The notes: generated by a model from the letters alone, not told the origin. 61,200 nucleotides of DNA from Thermodesulfobacteriota bacterium (GCA_021604765.1 BQJP01000016.1:1-61200), one strand, 5' to 3'. Shown: positions 49,938 to 59,052, numbered from the stretch's first letter. Made by a program: numbers and translations.

Positions 49938-51317
49938 TTAGGGAAACGTAATATTGTACTCTTCTAATTTTCTGCGGAGAGTAAGCCTATTTATTCCAAG
50001 AGTCCTAGCTGCTTTAGATCTGTTCCAACCACTAGCGCTCAACGCCTCTTCTAATAAGATCTTCTCTGCTTCTTTAACAACCTGACTATATACATTATCA
50101 CTCTTGTCTGAGTTTAAAATCCCTCTTACAGATCCCCTTAAAGCTTCTGCGAGTGGAGGTGATTCACTAATTTTCTCTATATTAATATTATTGTTGAGCT
50201 CAAGATCATAAGAAGTTAAGTAAGGAGTTTTCGTAAATGCTATAGCTTTTCTGATGGCATTTTCTAATTCTCTTACATTTCCGGGCCAATCATATTTCAT
50301 CAGACTTTCTCGAAACTTTGCACTAACTCCCTTAATATCTTTTCCAGCTTGGCTCCCGTGTCTTCTGGTCAGACATTCCATAAGAAGAGGCACATCTTCT
50401 TTCCGGTCTTTAAGTGGTGGCAAATGAATCTTAACAACATTAATCCTAAAGTATAGATCTTCTCTAAATTTTCCTAGACGAACCAACTCTTCAAGATTTT
50501 TATTGGTTGCTGTAATTAATCTAACATTAACTGAAATCTCTTTATTGCTACCGAGTCTGTGAAATGTGCCGCTTTGTATAACTCTTAATACTTTTGCTTG
50601 AAGAGATAATGACATGTCCCCAATTTCATCAAGAAACATTATTCCCCCATCAGCTTCTTCAAACTTTCCGGTTCTTGGAGTATCCGCTCCGGTGAATGCC
50701 CCTTTTTCATATCCGAACAGTTCTGCTTCTAAAAGGGTTTCAGGAATAGCAGCGCAGTTGAGAACTACATAAGGCTGTTCCCACCTTGTGCTTACTTTCC
50801 ATACCGACTCGGCCACAAGTTCTTTCCCTGTTCCGCTCTCACCTGTTACCAGAACCGGTACGTCGACCCTTCCTACCTGACCAATGAGCTTACATACCTC
50901 TTGGAGCATGGGAGAGTCTCCAACGATTGCACAACTAACGCTACTTCCAACAACATCGCCTGCGAATTCTATTAATTCTCCTTTTGTCTCTAGATCAATC
51001 CCAATGGCTCTTTGTACCGACTCAATTAACTTCGGATTGTTCAGAGGGTCGATGATACAATCAAAAGCGCCAAAGGTCATAGATTCAATTAGATATCTGG
51101 CTCCCTTCTCCTTAGTCACTACAATGACAAATGAGTGCTCTTTAAGCTTGCCCAGAGCGCTTACACTCATAGTGTCGACATCCAGCAATGACACATCAGA
51201 TCTATTAGCTTCAGATACCTCACCACGTATAGATATCTCCGCAATACCACTAAGTGACTGACTAATTCCTTCAGACAAGCTTGAATTATTTGTATATAGG
51301 GTAATATTAGTACTCAA
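49938..51317 (-). CDS. Sigma-54 activator with degenerate receiver domain
   Basis: This activator of about 459 residues is placed from TTG at 51317, which has AAGGAG six bases upstream; an in-frame TTG at 51350 has no such site. Residues 1-120 resemble a receiver in pattern but lack the acidic pair near the N-terminus, and the conserved Lys is Asp in IIDPL. An Asp in SLLDVD is at the usual phosphorylation place. The AAA+ domain is intact: GESGTGKE, GAFTGA, MFLDEIGDMS. The C-terminal Fis motif is RSKAARTLGINRLTLRRKL. It is divergent from the PiT/cysH genes, whose upstream region holds a sigma-54-type promoter. Confidence 0.9.
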   Translation of the reverse strand: MSTNITLYTNNSSLSEGISQSLSGIAEISIRGEVSEANRSDVSLLDVDTMSVSALGKLKEHSFVIVVTKEKGARYLIESMTFGAFDCIIDPLNNPKLIESVQRAIGIDLETKGELIEFAGDVVGSSVSCAIVGDSPMLQEVCKLIGQVGRVDVPVLVTGESGTGKELVAESVWKVSTRWEQPYVVLNCAAIPETLLEAELFGYEKGAFTGADTPRTGKFEEADGGIMFLDEIGDMSLSLQAKVLRVIQSGTFHRLGSNKEISVNVRLITATNKNLEELVRLGKFREDLYFRINVVKIHLPPLKDRKEDVPLLMECLTRRHGSQAGKDIKGVSAKFRESLMKYDWPGNVRELENAIRKAIAFTKTPYLTSYDLELNNNINIEKISESPPLAEALRGSVRGILNSDKSDNVYSQVVKEAEKILLEEALSASGWNRSKAARTLGINRLTLRRKLEEYNITFP

Positions 51318-51387
51318 TTGATGCTCCTTATGTGTAACAAAAGTATACAATGTGGTTATTATGCAATCAAGTTAAAGATCAACTATT

Positions 51388-51406
51388 TTGTAACTGCCTA
51401 TTACAA
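51388..51406. promoter_or_regulatory. Inverted repeat, possible activator-binding site
   Basis: TTGTAA (51388-51393) and TTACAA (51401-51406) form a perfect inverted repeat with seven bases between. It lies 17 bases before the -24 element of the sigma-54-type promoter in the divergent intergenic region. Confidence 0.4.
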
Positions 51407-51422
51407 CTATGATTTTTGATCA

Positions 51423-51438
51423 TGGCATTTAAATTGCA
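51423..51438 (+). promoter_or_regulatory. Sigma-54-type promoter of the PiT/cysH genes
   Basis: TGGCATTTAAATTGCA matches both elements of the sigma-54 consensus with GG-N10-GC spacing. The predicted start near 51449 leaves a 50-base leader before the TTG start at 51499. The divergent gene encodes a sigma-54 activator. Confidence 0.7.
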
Positions 51439-51498
51439 TCATTACATGGGATTATTTAATCATAATATTTATAGTCTTTTAGAGAGGATAATAAATAA

Positions 51499-52512
51499 TT
51501 GGATCTAGTACTTATATCAGCGATTGTACTTGCAGCATTTCTTGCACTAAATATTGGTGCTAACAACTCTGCTGCGTCAATGGCTACGGCTTATGGAGCA
51601 GGGGTTAGAACTAAGAGGCAAGCCGTAATTATTATTGCTGTTTTTGCTTTATTAGGAGCTTTAATTGCTGGCGCCCCAGTGGTAAAAACTCTTGGGAACG
51701 GACTTGTTCCGAGTGAAGTGCTCTCATCTCATATAGGGCTTGTATTAATTATATTTATCATAGCCTCAATCTTTGTAACTTGGGCCAACGTTGCTAAGGT
51801 TCCGATAGCTACTACACATGCTATTGTGTGTGCAATCGCAGGAGTAGGACTCTATTCAAGTGCATTACATACAGATAAATTTTTCGAAATACTCATATGG
51901 TGGGTTGCTGCCCCCGTAGTGGCTTGGATTATTAACTTTCTGATGGCCAAGTATCTTTATTTCCGCACGCTGAAGTTTCTGGCCGAGCGCTATTCTGAAA
52001 AGTCTATAAATCGAATTCTTATGATAATGATTACTGTTTCGGGAACTTTTCTCGCATTCTCAGCTGGGGCTAATAATTCGGCTAATGCCGTGGGGCCATT
52101 AGTAGGGTTAGGCCTTATAGGTTCCTACCAAGGCGCTCTAATTGCAGGTGTTGCCATGGGAGTGGGGGCAATTTTATTTGGAGGAAGGGTGCTTGAGACA
52201 GTAGGTAAAGAGATCACAGAGATATGTATATTAAGGGCGGTATCTGTAGAGTTTACTGGAGCAGGGCTTATACTCTTAGCCTCGTTTTCTGGGATCCCGG
52301 TATCTATAGCGGAGATTATTACGTCAGGTATAATAGGCTTTTCGTGCGCACAGAAGGGTTTTGGAGTGACAGCGAAAAATAGGCACGTTATGCGTATAGC
52401 CTTTTTCTGGATAGTAATTCCCTTTGTGGCAATAGCAATGGGATATGGGCTATCTTCCTTATACTTCAGCTATAATGTCGGAGATTTTATAAGTATGAAT
52501 TTTGGATTTTAG
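51499..52512 (+). CDS. PiT family anion permease (phosphate or sulfate)
   Basis: This 337-residue membrane transporter has about ten helices and the two inverted PiT signatures, ALNIGANNSAASMATAYGAG near the N-terminus and FSAGANNSANAVGPLVG in the middle. PiT proteins carry phosphate with H+ or Na+, but CysP of Bacillus subtilis, in the same family, carries sulfate. Here the next gene is APS reductase (44 bases downstream), so sulfate is a reasonable guess. The start is TTG with a weak GAGGA site ten bases upstream. A sigma-54-type promoter precedes it. Confidence 0.88.
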   Translation: MDLVLISAIVLAAFLALNIGANNSAASMATAYGAGVRTKRQAVIIIAVFALLGALIAGAPVVKTLGNGLVPSEVLSSHIGLVLIIFIIASIFVTWANVAKVPIATTHAIVCAIAGVGLYSSALHTDKFFEILIWWVAAPVVAWIINFLMAKYLYFRTLKFLAERYSEKSINRILMIMITVSGTFLAFSAGANNSANAVGPLVGLGLIGSYQGALIAGVAMGVGAILFGGRVLETVGKEITEICILRAVSVEFTGAGLILLASFSGIPVSIAEIITSGIIGFSCAQKGFGVTAKNRHVMRIAFFWIVIPFVAIAMGYGLSSLYFSYNVGDFISMNFGF

Positions 52513-52556
52513 CAGAGTTTTATTAAATAGGTAATTCATATGGAACGAATAAGAAT

Positions 52557-53300
52557 ATGACCAATAACCTCAAAAAACGGTTTACAGCGGAGCAAGTAGC
52601 AGCGCTTAACCAGAAATTTGAAAATAGCAGCGCTCAGGAAATTCTTGAGTGGGCGACATATCTTCATCCCAGGATAGCTCTGGCTACAAGTTTTCAGGCT
52701 CAGGGCGTTGTTCTAATAGACATGTTCGTGAAAATCAATAAAAAAGCCAGGATCTTTACTCTGGATACAGGGAGACTTAACGAAGAGACTTATGAAGTAA
52801 TGGATGCTATTAGAAGTAAGTATGGAGCTACAATTGAAGTACTTTTCCCTGATAAAAGCGAAGTTGAGGAAATGGTTGGCACGCATGGCCCCAATTTATT
52901 TTATAAAGGTAAGGACCAAAGGTTTCTATGCTGTGATATAAGAAAGGTAAGGCCCCTAGATAACTATCTGCCAAACCTAGATGGATGGATTACTTCTATA
53001 AGAAAAGATCAAACAGAAAACAGAGCTGATGCTAATAGGTTTGAGCTTGATGAGCTGCATGGTGGAATTCTCAAGATTAACCCGCTAGTGGACTGGACCT
53101 CTAAAGAAGTGTGGGATTATATTAAAGAACACAAAGTCCCTTATAATAAATTGCACGATCTGGGATATCCAAGTATAGGATGTGCTCCCTGCACACGAGC
53201 AGTAAAAGACGGCGAAGATCCCAGGGCGGGCAGATGGTGGTGGGAAAGTGATTCTGATAAAGAATGCGGTTTACACATAAATCACAATATCAATGAGTAA
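52557..53300 (+). CDS. cysH: Adenylyl-sulfate (APS/PAPS) reductase
   Basis: CysH reduces APS or PAPS to sulfite in assimilatory sulfate reduction. The 247-residue protein has LATSFQAQGVVLIDM and FTLDTGRLNEETYEVMD for substrate binding, and the catalytic Cys in KECGLH near the C-terminus. It also carries the four cluster-binding cysteines Cys125-Cys126 (FLCCDIRK) and Cys209/Cys212 (IGCAPCTR). The CC...CxxC set marks the 4Fe-4S type that prefers APS. The upstream PiT permease and sigma-54-type promoter suggest a sulfur-supply operon. Confidence 0.94.
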   Translation: MTNNLKKRFTAEQVAALNQKFENSSAQEILEWATYLHPRIALATSFQAQGVVLIDMFVKINKKARIFTLDTGRLNEETYEVMDAIRSKYGATIEVLFPDKSEVEEMVGTHGPNLFYKGKDQRFLCCDIRKVRPLDNYLPNLDGWITSIRKDQTENRADANRFELDELHGGILKINPLVDWTSKEVWDYIKEHKVPYNKLHDLGYPSIGCAPCTRAVKDGEDPRAGRWWWESDSDKECGLHINHNINE

Positions 53301-53388
53301 GACTCTTTCACAGATCTGCAGATTTCAGTATTCCGCTGATATAGATAGAATTTTGACGAGGCGGTTCTTTATAGATCAGTAGAGGGGT

Positions 53389-53820
53389 TTATTGTAGGTT
53401 GTTTTCTTCGCTCTCTTCTTGTGCTGACATTGGCAAGGGAGAAGCTTGGTGAATTACCATTTTCCATTCGGATTCGTTCTTTTCAAAAATATTTGTCGAC
53501 ACGGAAACGTTCATCATAATAGGATCTCTCTTTATATACGTGAGTTCTTGAATGCATGTGACCCAAGCCACATCTCCCTCTATTTCAACACTTAAATTAT
53601 GAAGCTTGATTTCTAGTTGGTCCTGCGGATCAAATACATTTTCCCAGCTTTGCCTAATTGCCTCCCAGCCTTGAAGCATTACCCAGCCGGGATGCATGCA
53701 GCCCGCTCTATCATCGTGGACAAATACTGTCCCCATTAATTCAAGATCCCTGGTCCCCAGGGCTTGATAAAACCTGGTATTTACCTCAAGTATTTGAGAC
53801 TCGTCATTTTTGTTGGTCAT
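53389..53820 (-). CDS. NTF2-like/SnoaL family protein
   Basis: This 143-residue soluble protein has the cone-shaped NTF2-like pattern: an N-terminal helix (NTRFYQALGTRDLELMGTVF), then HPGWVMLQGWEAIRQSWENV, and three long strands (VAWVTCIQELTYIK and following). It fits the SnoaL_3/DUF4440 group. Functions in this group vary widely and no substrate can be given. It is transcribed alone, converging with cysH. Confidence 0.78.
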   Translation of the reverse strand: MTNKNDESQILEVNTRFYQALGTRDLELMGTVFVHDDRAGCMHPGWVMLQGWEAIRQSWENVFDPQDQLEIKLHNLSVEIEGDVAWVTCIQELTYIKRDPIMMNVSVSTNIFEKNESEWKMVIHQASPLPMSAQEESEENNLQ

Positions 53821-53875
53821 ATGGTTTTTCTATATTCCAGAAGAATTACAAATACTTAGTTGTAGAAAAACTTCT

Positions 53876-55477
53876 CTACTGTTTGAACACATCCACTACT
53901 TTGCTAAGAGAGTTAAAGATATCTCCCTTGACCCTGGATATATCGTTATAGATTGCAAAGAACATTATGAATAGAAGCAGAGCAAGACCTACGCGCTGGC
54001 TAATTTCAAGAAATCTTTGGCTTAGAGGTTTTCTCTTGATTGCTTCAAGTGTTAGATACACTACGTGTCCCCCATCTAACATAGGTATTGGGAAGAGATT
54101 TATAACAGCAAGGTTTATGCTAATAAAACATGTAAACTGAAGAAGCTGGGCAAAGCCCGTTTCTGCTGCTGCACCTGAAACTTTGGCAATAAGAATCGGT
54201 CCCGCTAGACTTTTCCCTGCCGTGCCAAGTGCGATCTTACCTGTAATAAGTTTGTACAAAAATCCAAAGAGAAGCACAATAACTTCAATTATCATGTTAA
54301 ACGCTTCTTTTACTCCATTATATATTGATTCAAAAAACCCATACTTCTTTATTATTTCATCAGTATATACCTGGATGCCAATAGCCCCTGCTCCATTTTC
54401 TCCAATTGCTTCTGGAGTAATCTGCACATCAAATAGATTATCTCCACGCTCTATGAGCATGGTTAACTGCTTATCAGCACTTTTTTGAATTACGGCTGCC
54501 ATCTCATTCCAATCTGCTATCGGTTGACCGTCTATTTCAACAATCTTGTCTCCTTTCTCAAGCTCAGCCTTATCTGCAGGTGTTCCATCCATTACCCCGC
54601 CTACTTTAGCGAGGACAGGTTCTCCAAATCCCAGTGCAACTAAGCCTTCTGAAGAAGCTTTAGCCTGTATTGGTATCGAAACTGTTTCACCATTGCGGTC
54701 AACTTTAATATCTACAAGTACATCAGGGTTAGTCTGAAGCTGAATATTTACGTCTCTCCAGTTTGAAACCTCACTCCCTTCTATTTCAACAATCTTATCT
54801 CCAACCTGAAAACCAGCTTCAGCTGCTGGAGACCCTGCTGCGATCTGTCCAATTTCAGGGCTCCGCTCAAGATATGCGGGAACAGAAATGCCAATCATAA
54901 ATACTATAGGGAGTAAAACAAAAGGTAGTAAGAAATTCATAAATGGACCTGCAACTACAATTGCAAGTCTGTTTAATATAGGCTGATTTGAGAAGCCTCT
55001 TGGATACTCTTTCTCTGAATAGTTATCCGCTCCGGCTAAGTCTTGTGCTTTGGATGTAAGCTCGATATGCTTGCCATCTCTTTCAATAACGAACTCAAAT
55101 TCTCTTAGAGGTTCGCTATCCAGAGTGGATTCAAGCTGTTTCCATCTTTCAAAAGATTTAAGCTCTAATCCGTCAATACTAATAATTCTATCCCCAGATT
55201 GAAAACCTGCTTTTTCTGCATTAGAACCGACATCAACTTTATCAACAATAAAATTGCCCTCAATACCCTCTCCATACATCTTAACGTAGCCACCTAGTGG
55301 GAGTAGACATATCAGATACTCAGTTTCTCCTCTAGTAAATCCAATTAGTTTCTTTCCAAATCCAAGAGAAAATTTTTCAACTCTTACACCGCTCCATTTA
55401 GCGACAAGAAAGTGTCCTAACTCATGAATGAATACTAAAACTCCAATTACAAATATAAAAGCTATTATTGCTGTCAT
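53876..55477 (-). CDS. rseP: Site-2 metalloprotease RseP with three PDZ domains
   Basis: RseP cuts membrane-embedded regulators and leftover signal peptides. The 533-residue protein has the zinc motif FIHELGHFLVAK in helix 1 and LFPIPMLDGGH in a later helix. Three PDZ-like blocks are visible, each with a xAGFxxGDxIxxIxG-like core: about 80-145, 205-275 and 290-360. The second and third lie in the usual periplasmic loop. The first sits between helices 1 and 2, which is cytoplasmic in E. coli RseP. E. coli RseP has about 450 residues and two PDZ domains. It follows dxr after 14 bases. Confidence 0.93.
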   Translation of the reverse strand: MTAIIAFIFVIGVLVFIHELGHFLVAKWSGVRVEKFSLGFGKKLIGFTRGETEYLICLLPLGGYVKMYGEGIEGNFIVDKVDVGSNAEKAGFQSGDRIISIDGLELKSFERWKQLESTLDSEPLREFEFVIERDGKHIELTSKAQDLAGADNYSEKEYPRGFSNQPILNRLAIVVAGPFMNFLLPFVLLPIVFMIGISVPAYLERSPEIGQIAAGSPAAEAGFQVGDKIVEIEGSEVSNWRDVNIQLQTNPDVLVDIKVDRNGETVSIPIQAKASSEGLVALGFGEPVLAKVGGVMDGTPADKAELEKGDKIVEIDGQPIADWNEMAAVIQKSADKQLTMLIERGDNLFDVQITPEAIGENGAGAIGIQVYTDEIIKKYGFFESIYNGVKEAFNMIIEVIVLLFGFLYKLITGKIALGTAGKSLAGPILIAKVSGAAAETGFAQLLQFTCFISINLAVINLFPIPMLDGGHVVYLTLEAIKRKPLSQRFLEISQRVGLALLLFIMFFAIYNDISRVKGDIFNSLSKVVDVFKQ

Positions 55478-55491
55478 GTTTTATTTTTCTC

Positions 55492-56643
55492 CTAGTTTTC
55501 TATTAAAGACTGTGCTGTATTTCTTGCCCAAAGGTCGCTTTCTAGAACAGCATCAAGTGTGTTAGCAGGTTGTGTATTGTGAAGTTCCATTACTTTTTCA
55601 ACCGTACTAATTATACCCGTAAATTTTATCTGCTCAGATAAAAAAGCGGAAACAGCCACTTCATTAGCTCCGTTCATAACCGATGGCATTGTACCACCTT
55701 CTTTCAAAGCGTCAAAAGCTAGTGAAAGAGAAGGAAACTGCTCAAAGTCAACATTTTGAAAGCTGAGGTTTCCAAAACTCTCGGGTGAGACGGTGTTGCA
55801 GTCCATAGAGATTCTCTGTGGGTAGGAGATTGCAAATGCAATCGGTATCCTCATATCGGGTTTTCCCATCTGTGATATGACTGAGCCGTCAATATATTCT
55901 ACCATTGAGTGAACAATACTCTGGGGGTGAATCCAGACAGATATTTCTTGTGGTTCAAAGCCAAATAACCATTTTGCTTCTATGACCTCGAAACCTTTAT
56001 TCATAAGAGTAGCTGAATCTATTGTGATTTTCTTCCCCATTTTCCATGTAGGGTGATTAAGAGCAAGCTCAACACTCACGTCTTCTAATTCTTTCTTTGG
56101 CGTATTTAGAAATGGTCCGCCGGAGGCAGTTAAAATTAATTTCTTAACATGATGTTTTTCACCGCACTCCAGTGCTTGAAACAGTGCGCTGTGCTCGCTA
56201 TCAATAGGCAATAATCTGTTATTTTTCTTTTGTATCTCAGCAGTTAGTACTTCACCTGCGATCACTAGGGATTCTTTATTGGCAAGAGCAATATCTTTTC
56301 CAGCTCTTGCAGCCGCGAGTGTAGGGCGCAAGCCAGATGCCCCAACCATTGCCGAGACAACCAAATCAGCTCCATCTATTTCCGCAACTGCTTCAGCACC
56401 CTCTTGACCGTAGAGTATCTGTGTTTGAGATGATCCAATCTGTGAATCTAGCTTAGAGGCGGTTTCTTGGTCCTCAACAGAAACAACAATGGGTTTGAAT
56501 ATAGAGATCTGTTCTATAAGTAAATCTATATTTTTACCTGCTGCAAGCGCAGTGACCCTAAATTTGTCAGCGTGTTGCGAGATAACATCGAGAGTTTGTC
56601 TTCCGATTGAGCCTGTAGAACCAAGTATGGAAATTTTTTTCAA
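55492..56643 (-). CDS. dxr: 1-deoxy-D-xylulose 5-phosphate reductoisomerase
   Basis: Dxr makes 2-C-methylerythritol 4-phosphate in the non-mevalonate isoprenoid pathway. The 383-residue protein has the NADPH motif GSTGSIGRQTLDVI at the start, the LANKESLVIAGE helix, the metal-site segment LPIDSEHSALFQ and LTASGGPFLNT. Length is standard. It overlaps uppS by four bases and is followed by rseP, so isoprenoid synthesis and envelope proteolysis genes form one operon. The usual cdsA between uppS and dxr is absent. Confidence 0.96.
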   Translation of the reverse strand: MKKISILGSTGSIGRQTLDVISQHADKFRVTALAAGKNIDLLIEQISIFKPIVVSVEDQETASKLDSQIGSSQTQILYGQEGAEAVAEIDGADLVVSAMVGASGLRPTLAAARAGKDIALANKESLVIAGEVLTAEIQKKNNRLLPIDSEHSALFQALECGEKHHVKKLILTASGGPFLNTPKKELEDVSVELALNHPTWKMGKKITIDSATLMNKGFEVIEAKWLFGFEPQEISVWIHPQSIVHSMVEYIDGSVISQMGKPDMRIPIAFAISYPQRISMDCNTVSPESFGNLSFQNVDFEQFPSLSLAFDALKEGGTMPSVMNGANEVAVSAFLSEQIKFTGIISTVEKVMELHNTQPANTLDAVLESDLWARNTAQSLIEN

Positions 56644-57392
56644 ATCACGTCCCTTTTTTTAACTTGCTCCCCCGTGAGCCCAAATCTCCTTTCTCGTTTC
56701 TGATAATTCAAGATTGCCTTAATCAAGTGTTGTTTTCTAAAGTTCGGCCAGAGTGTTTTGGTGACATATATTTCAGTGTACGCAAGCTGCCATAGCATAA
56801 AATTGGATAATCTCATCTCACCACTGGTTCTTATTAGAAGATCGGGTTCGGGCAGATCGTTAGTGTACAAAAATTGCGAAAAATTATGTTGATTAATATC
56901 TTCAGGTGCTATATTTCCTTTAGATATTATTTCTTTTATACCATCTATTATTTCTTCTCTGCCGCCGTAGCTAAGAGCGAGTGTTAAAGTCAGTTCATTG
57001 CAACTTTTGGTTCTATCAATAGTTTCAGTTAGTACTTCGTACACATTCTTAGGAAGCTCCCAGAGTCTTCCTATAGCGTTAAGACTGATCCCGTTTTCGA
57101 TAAGCTTATCACTTTCATTAACCAAGTAATGTTTTAAGAGTTCCATTAAGGCATCAACTTCAACTTTCGGTCTTTTCCAGTTTTGTGCCGAAAAGGCATA
57201 TAAAGTGATATGTCTTACACCCAGTTCTTTAGCGCCTTTAACGACAGCTCTTACTGATTTCATTCCTTCCCTATGGCCGCTTATTCGTCCTAAGTTCTTT
57301 TTCTTTGCCCACCTGCCGTTACCGTCCATAATTATTACGATGTGTGCAGGAAGATTATTTTTGTCTACCAGAGATTCGAGTTTCCCTTTCAT
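56640..57392 (-). CDS. uppS: Undecaprenyl diphosphate synthase
   Basis: UppS builds the C55 lipid carrier used for peptidoglycan and polysaccharide export. The 250-residue cis-prenyltransferase has the signature HIVIIMDGNGRWAKKKNLGR with the catalytic Asp, LYAFSAQNWKRP, and the C-terminal PEPDLLIRTSGEMRLSNFML. It is the first gene of the uppS-dxr-rseP operon. Confidence 0.96.
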   Translation of the reverse strand: MKGKLESLVDKNNLPAHIVIIMDGNGRWAKKKNLGRISGHREGMKSVRAVVKGAKELGVRHITLYAFSAQNWKRPKVEVDALMELLKHYLVNESDKLIENGISLNAIGRLWELPKNVYEVLTETIDRTKSCNELTLTLALSYGGREEIIDGIKEIISKGNIAPEDINQHNFSQFLYTNDLPEPDLLIRTSGEMRLSNFMLWQLAYTEIYVTKTLWPNFRKQHLIKAILNYQKRERRFGLTGEQVKKRDVI

Positions 57393-57465
57393 AAGCTCAG
57401 TAATTATAACATTTCACATTTTTTAACAAAGTCTCAGAATTATGAGTATATATTAGAATGAAATC

Positions 57466-57687
57466 CTATTTGAACACTGCTTTGGATATAAAAGATATAG
57501 GGGAGGCTATAAAGATCACAATTAAAAGCACAGAAAGAATTACCAAGAACGCCAGACAATATATAAATAAAGATAGAGGAATAAAGACTAATCTATATAA
57601 AATGAACCAGTCCTTGGAAACTTCCATCACGATAGAACCATAGCTACTTATAAACTTAGAAATGACTGTGAAGAACATATTAAGCAT
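57466..57687 (-). CDS. Small membrane protein, hypothetical
   Basis: This frame gives about 73 residues from the ATG at 57687, which has AAGGAA at fair spacing; a start at 57717 has no such site. There is one mildly hydrophobic N-terminal segment and one strong membrane helix (FLVILSVLLIVIFIASPI). It has no recognised family. It lies between uppS and ctpA, and a shorter frame on the opposite strand is taken as its shadow. Confidence 0.45.
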   Translation of the reverse strand: MLNMFFTVISKFISSYGSIVMEVSKDWFILYRLVFIPLSLFIYCLAFLVILSVLLIVIFIASPISFISKAVFK

Positions 57688-57892
57688 ATTTTTTTCCTTA
57701 GAAATAGAATATACCATTCTTTATTATTACTACAAAAATACTGAAACTTTTTGTACCCATACTTTGTAGAATAGTGTCAATTTAGATAGGATTTGAATAT
57801 TAGTATGCAATCGCCTGGATTTATTCTCTTATTTGAAATTCGAAGTTGCTAGTTCTAGGATGTTTAGTTAACCTGTAACAGAGGTAAATTAC

Positions 57893-59038
57893 ATGAGATT
57901 AGTTGCATTAATTCTGCTTGTTTTCACATTAAATATTGCCGGTGTTAAAGCTGATAATGATGATGTCTATCAGGGGTTATCCAATTTTACAAGGGTACTT
58001 GATCTTATACAACGCAATTACGTAGATGACGTAGATGGTCAGGAACTTACAAACAAAGCAATACAGGGAATGCTTCAAAGCCTTGATCCATATTCTGCTT
58101 ATCTGAGTCCTGAGCGTTATCGTGATCTTGAGATAGGCACATCCGGGGAATTTGGTGGGGTGGGAATGGAAGTTACCACCGAAAATGGGTATCTAAAAGT
58201 TATAACACCTATTGAAGGTGGGCCTGCAGAAAAAGCCGGAATAAAACCTAAGGATCTAATAATAGAGATTGAGGGAGAAAGTACTAAGGGAATGGTTGTC
58301 CAAGAAGCAGTTAATGTCCTTAGGGGACCAAAGGGCAGCCCCGTTAATATTACTGTAGAGAGAGAAGGGGTTTCTCAACCGCTAAAAATTACTCTTATCA
58401 GAGATAAAATAACGGTTAAAAGTGTTAAGTATAGAATGCTTGATAATCAAATCGGATACATAAAATTATCTCAATTTCAGGAAGCCTCATCAAAAGAACT
58501 AAGAAACGCACTGTCTAATCTAGAATCACAAAATGGGAAAAAATTAAAGGGTGTTGTTTTAGATTTAAGAAATAATCCGGGAGGATTATTGGGTGAAGCT
58601 ATAGAAATTGTAGATGAGTTTATAGATCAGGGGTTGATAGTTAGCGTAAGGGGACGGACAGAGGGTCAGACTAGAGAATACTACGCAACAAAAAATGGAG
58701 AGTTCCAGGAATATCCTATTGTAGTGATAGTAAATGACGGAAGCGCTAGCGCTTCAGAGGTTGTAGCAGAAGCTCTTCAAGATAGCAAAAGGGCGACTAT
58801 CTTGGGAACAAATACATTTGGCAAAGGATCTGTACAAACTATTATTAGATTGGAAGATGGATCTGGGTTAAAGCTAACTACTGCCAAATTTTATGCCCCC
58901 AGTGGTCGATCTATTAGCGAAATAGGAGTTACTCCTGATGTGATCGTAGAAAATGAAAATTCTAAAGATAAACAATTAGATACAGCAGTTGAAATCCTAA
59001 AGAGTTCAGGGAATAAGACGGCTGTTCCTAAGGGCTAA
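57893..59038 (+). CDS. ctpA: C-terminal processing peptidase (S41 family)
   Basis: CtpA-type proteases trim C-termini of periplasmic proteins and often control cell wall hydrolases. The 381-residue protein has a signal peptide (LVALILLVFTLNIAGVKA), a helical N-terminal segment, a PDZ domain (about 85-170) with PIEGGPAEKAGIKPKD, and the S41 core. The catalytic Ser is in VNDGSASASEVVAEAL and the Lys is about 25 residues later in TFGKGSVQ. It is followed after 14 bases by a divergent polysaccharide deacetylase, a pair conserved in many proteobacteria near envC and ftsEX. Confidence 0.95.
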   Translation: MRLVALILLVFTLNIAGVKADNDDVYQGLSNFTRVLDLIQRNYVDDVDGQELTNKAIQGMLQSLDPYSAYLSPERYRDLEIGTSGEFGGVGMEVTTENGYLKVITPIEGGPAEKAGIKPKDLIIEIEGESTKGMVVQEAVNVLRGPKGSPVNITVEREGVSQPLKITLIRDKITVKSVKYRMLDNQIGYIKLSQFQEASSKELRNALSNLESQNGKKLKGVVLDLRNNPGGLLGEAIEIVDEFIDQGLIVSVRGRTEGQTREYYATKNGEFQEYPIVVIVNDGSASASEVVAEALQDSKRATILGTNTFGKGSVQTIIRLEDGSGLKLTTAKFYAPSGRSISEIGVTPDVIVENENSKDKQLDTAVEILKSSGNKTAVPKG

Positions 59039-59052
59039 GGAGAGCCTCTCTT

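Noticed and set aside
57458-57643. 61-residue plus-strand frame
   Set aside because: It overlaps a minus-strand frame with a clear membrane helix and a better ribosome site.
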